Positions 61,952 to 64,000 of a stretch of 64,000 bases of DNA are shown here, one piece after another. Position numbers and translations under genes: made by a program. This DNA is from Siccirubricoccus sp. G192 (lineage in GTDB: Bacteria; Pseudomonadota; Alphaproteobacteria; Acetobacterales; Acetobacteraceae). How positions within the stretch are numbered: the stretch's first letter is position 1; every line of letters starts with the position of its first letter. The stretch spans positions 5,234,501 to 5,298,500 of the forward strand of contig NZ_JAHREN010000001.1 of NCBI RefSeq assembly GCF_019084075.1. The letters run 5' to 3'. Below the pieces are notes generated by a model. That model was not told the origin of the DNA and did not search any database. It saw nothing but the letters and a program-made list of their open reading frames with translations.

Positions 61952-63240
61952 ATGGTGGCGCTGGCGGCGGCTGAGGACTGGTCGCGGGAGCTGGAGGGTT
62001 TGGCGGCTCGGCTGGGGCGGCGGTTCGGCCGGGCGGAGCCGCGCGGTGAGGCGCTGGCCTATCTGCGCGGGCTGTTGTCGCCCCTGGAGCGCAAGAACGG
62101 CTGGCAGTTGGCCGAGGCGGCCGGGCAGGCGAGCCCGGGTCGGGTGCAGGACTTCCTCGCGCGGACGCGCTGGAACGCCGAGGCGGTGCGAGACGACCTG
62201 CGCGCCTATGTGGTCGAGCAGCTGGGCGACCCGAGCGCCGTGCTGGTGCTGGACGAGACCGGCTTCCTGAAGAAGGGCGCCCACTCGGCCGGGGTGCAGC
62301 GGCAGTACAGCGGCACGGCGGGGCGGATCGAGAACTGCCAGATCGGCGTGTTCCTCGGCTATGCCAGCCGGCACGGGCGGGCGCTGATCGACCGCGCGCT
62401 CTACCTGCCGCAGGGCTGGGCGGCGGATGCCGCGCGGCGCGCCAGGGCCGGCGTGCCGGCGGCGACCAGCTTTGCCACCAAGCCAGAACTTGGCCTGGCG
62501 ATGCTGCAGCGGGCCTTCACGGCCGGCGTCCCCTGTGCCTGGGTCAGCGGCGACAGCGTCTATGGCGCCGACAGCCGCCTCCGGCGCGGCATCGAGGCCC
62601 GGCCCTGCGGCTACGTGCTGGCGGTGACCTCCGGGCAGCGGCTCGGCCTGGTCCCGGTCGAGGAATGGCTGGCCGAGATCCCGCCCGGCGGCTGGCAGCG
62701 GCTGAGCGCCGGCGAGGGCGCCAAGGGGCCGCGTCTCTACGACTGGGCCTGGCTGCCCTGTCGCGGGGCCGGCCCGGGCTGGCAGAAGGGCCTGCTGATC
62801 CGGCGCAGCACCGCCAGGCCCGAGGGGTTCACCTACTACCTGACCCTCGCGCCCGCAGCCGCCACGCTGGCCGATCTGGTGCGGGTGGCGGGCACCCGCT
62901 GGACCATCGAGAGCTGCTTCGAGGAGGCCAAGGGTGAGGTCGGCCTCGACCATTACGAGGTCCGCTCCTGGACCGGCTGGCACCGCCACATCACGCTCGC
63001 CATGCTGGCGCACGCCTACCTCGCCGTCCTGCGCCAGGGCGCCGTCGGGGGGAGAGGACAGCCGCGATCTCGCGGCCGACCTGCTGCCCCTCACCGTGCC
63101 CGAGGTGCGGCGCCTGCTCTGGCGTCTCGTCTGGGACCATCCATCCAGGCCGGACGCCGTGCTCCACTGGTCCACTTGGCGACGACGCCATCAGCAGCGT
63201 GCGCGCCGAGCCCACTGGCACAGACGGACACACCCCAGGC
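61952..63240 (+). pseudogene. IS701-family transposase, frameshifted at G6 and truncated by IS30
   Basis: Start ATG 61952, with GGAGG ten bases upstream. VALAAAEDWSRELEGLAARLG, then ALAYLRGLLSPLERKNGWQLAE, the catalytic segment AVLVLDETGFLKKG, WVSGDSVYGADSRLRR and TRWTIESCFEEAKGEVGLDHYEVRSW form the DDE enzyme. At G6 63047-63052 one extra base breaks AVLRQGAVGGE; corrected it reads DSRDLAADLLPLTVPEVRRLLWRLVWD and HWSTWRRRHQQRARRAHW. The last codons run into the terminus of the IS30 element, so the 3' end is probably lost. Confidence 0.88.
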
Positions 63241-64000
63241 TCAACTGGTCGTCGCAACGCCTGCCTGAGCCGATCGCAGCGCCTCGTCAAGCGCTTCGGC
63301 TGGCGTTCTCCAGCCGAGCGTCTTGCGAGGCCTGCCATTGAGCGCCGCAGCCACGGCCGCGAGGTCATCGGCGCCGTGCGCGCTCAGGTCAGTCCCCTTC
63401 GGGAAGTACTGCCGCAGCAGCCCGTTGGTGTTCTCGTTCGTGCCACGCTGCCACGGGCTGTGCGGCTCGCAGAAGTACACCTGCACGCCGGTGTCGATCC
63501 GCAGCCGGGCGTGCTCGCTCATCTCCGCCCCCTGGTCCCAGGTCAGCGACCGGCGCAGCGCCTCCGGCAGGGTGGTGATCATGCGGGTGATGGCGTCGCG
63601 CACCGCTTCCGCCCCATGCCCGGCCAGCGCCGGGCCGTTCTTGACGCGCGTTCCCTCTCCATGACCCGGCATGCGGGGCAGGTGCAGCAGCATCGTGAAC
63701 CGCGTCGTGCGCTCCACCAGGGTGCCGATTGCTGAGCTGCCAAGGCCAAGGATGAGGTCTCCCTCCCAATGCCCCGGCACGGCCCGGTCGTCCGCCTCCG
63801 CCGGGCGCTGGCTGATCAGCACCTCGGGCGCGACATGCGACTTGCCGCGCCCCCCGGCTCCGCGCCCGCGGCACGCGCAGCGCCCGCCCGGTTCGCAGGC
63901 AGGCCGTCAGCTCGCGGCGCAGCGCGCCGCGGCCCTGGACGTAGAGCGACTGGTAGATGGCCTCATGGCTGATCCGCATCGCACCATCGCCAGGAAAGTC
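63241..64000 (-). pseudogene. IS30-family transposase, frameshifted at C6, 5' end outside window
   Basis: The 3' frame reads EVLISQRPAEADDRAVPGHWEGDLILG (first catalytic Asp), SAIGTLVERTTRFTMLLHL, SLTWDQGAEMSEHARL, VYFCEPHSPWQRGTNENTNGLLRQYFPKG (catalytic Asp and Glu) and LNGRPRKTLGWRTPAEAL, stop at 63241. Upstream of C6 63850-63855 the neighbouring frame supplies RISHEAIYQSLYVQGRGALRRELTACLRTG; removing one base joins them through RSRGRGKSHVAPEVLISQ. The N-terminal helix-turn-helix lies beyond the window edge. Confidence 0.87.

Noticed and set aside
1..64000. CRISPR array or cas genes
   Set aside because: No regularly spaced short repeats and no Cas-like proteins were seen; the only tandem-like signals are RTX codon repeats in the peroxidase.

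Overview
The window is high-GC (roughly 70%) chromosomal DNA of an alphaproteobacterium, most likely an Acetobacteraceae member of the Roseomonas type. That placement is inference. It rests on GC content, a SAM-II riboswitch before metZ, a MucR regulator, a glnK-amtB pair, Fur coupled to an OlsB-type acyltransferase, and the neighbourhoods ftsK-lolA and ubiH-DUF971-Trm112-LON-thioredoxin. No names or database hits were available.

Layout. 1-9.6 kb is an insertion-sequence graveyard: a partial IS66, a full 1618-bp IS1380 copy, and a serine-recombinase cassette bracketed by 530-bp inverted IS256 remnants. Broken genes lie between them: a HEPN-like protein, a HigA-like antitoxin, an FAD oxidoreductase tail, glutathionyl-hydroquinone reductase and a pirin fragment. 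9.7-22 kb is an oxidative and electrophile-stress block: DUF5996, catalase, MFS transporter, hydroxybutyrate dehydrogenase, patatin, pirin, carboxylesterase, ring-cleaving dioxygenase and WrbA, with a divergent LysR regulator and a palindromic operator candidate. 22-29 kb is a catabolic block: family III CoA-transferase coupled to a GrdB-like protein, a family 5 substrate-binding protein, an SDR and a two-subunit CoA-transferase. 29.5-52.2 kb is core housekeeping: two tRNA-Gly genes, SAM-II/metZ, apaG, olsB, fur, mucR, tusA, rimI, tsaB, xthA, lolA, ftsK, torF-type porin, glnK-amtB, ubiH family, DUF971, Trm112, LON domain, thioredoxin, ybaK and an epoxide-hydrolase-like gene. 52.4-64 kb is accessory again: an IS66-like remnant, a 1728-residue RTX haem peroxidase, a degraded IS110, the second IS1380 copy (inverted, same protein), a frameshifted IS701 and a partial IS30.

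Main cautions and highlights. At least eight genes, including ftsK and rimI, are broken by one extra base in a run of six or seven C or G; removing it restores the family sequence each time. Homopolymer error is the first explanation to exclude. The most unusual structures are the inverted-IS256 recombinase cassette, the WrbA/ring-dioxygenase/esterase/pirin cluster that mirrors the Bacillus Mhq gene set, the GrdB-like/CaiB pair, and the large RTX peroxidase.
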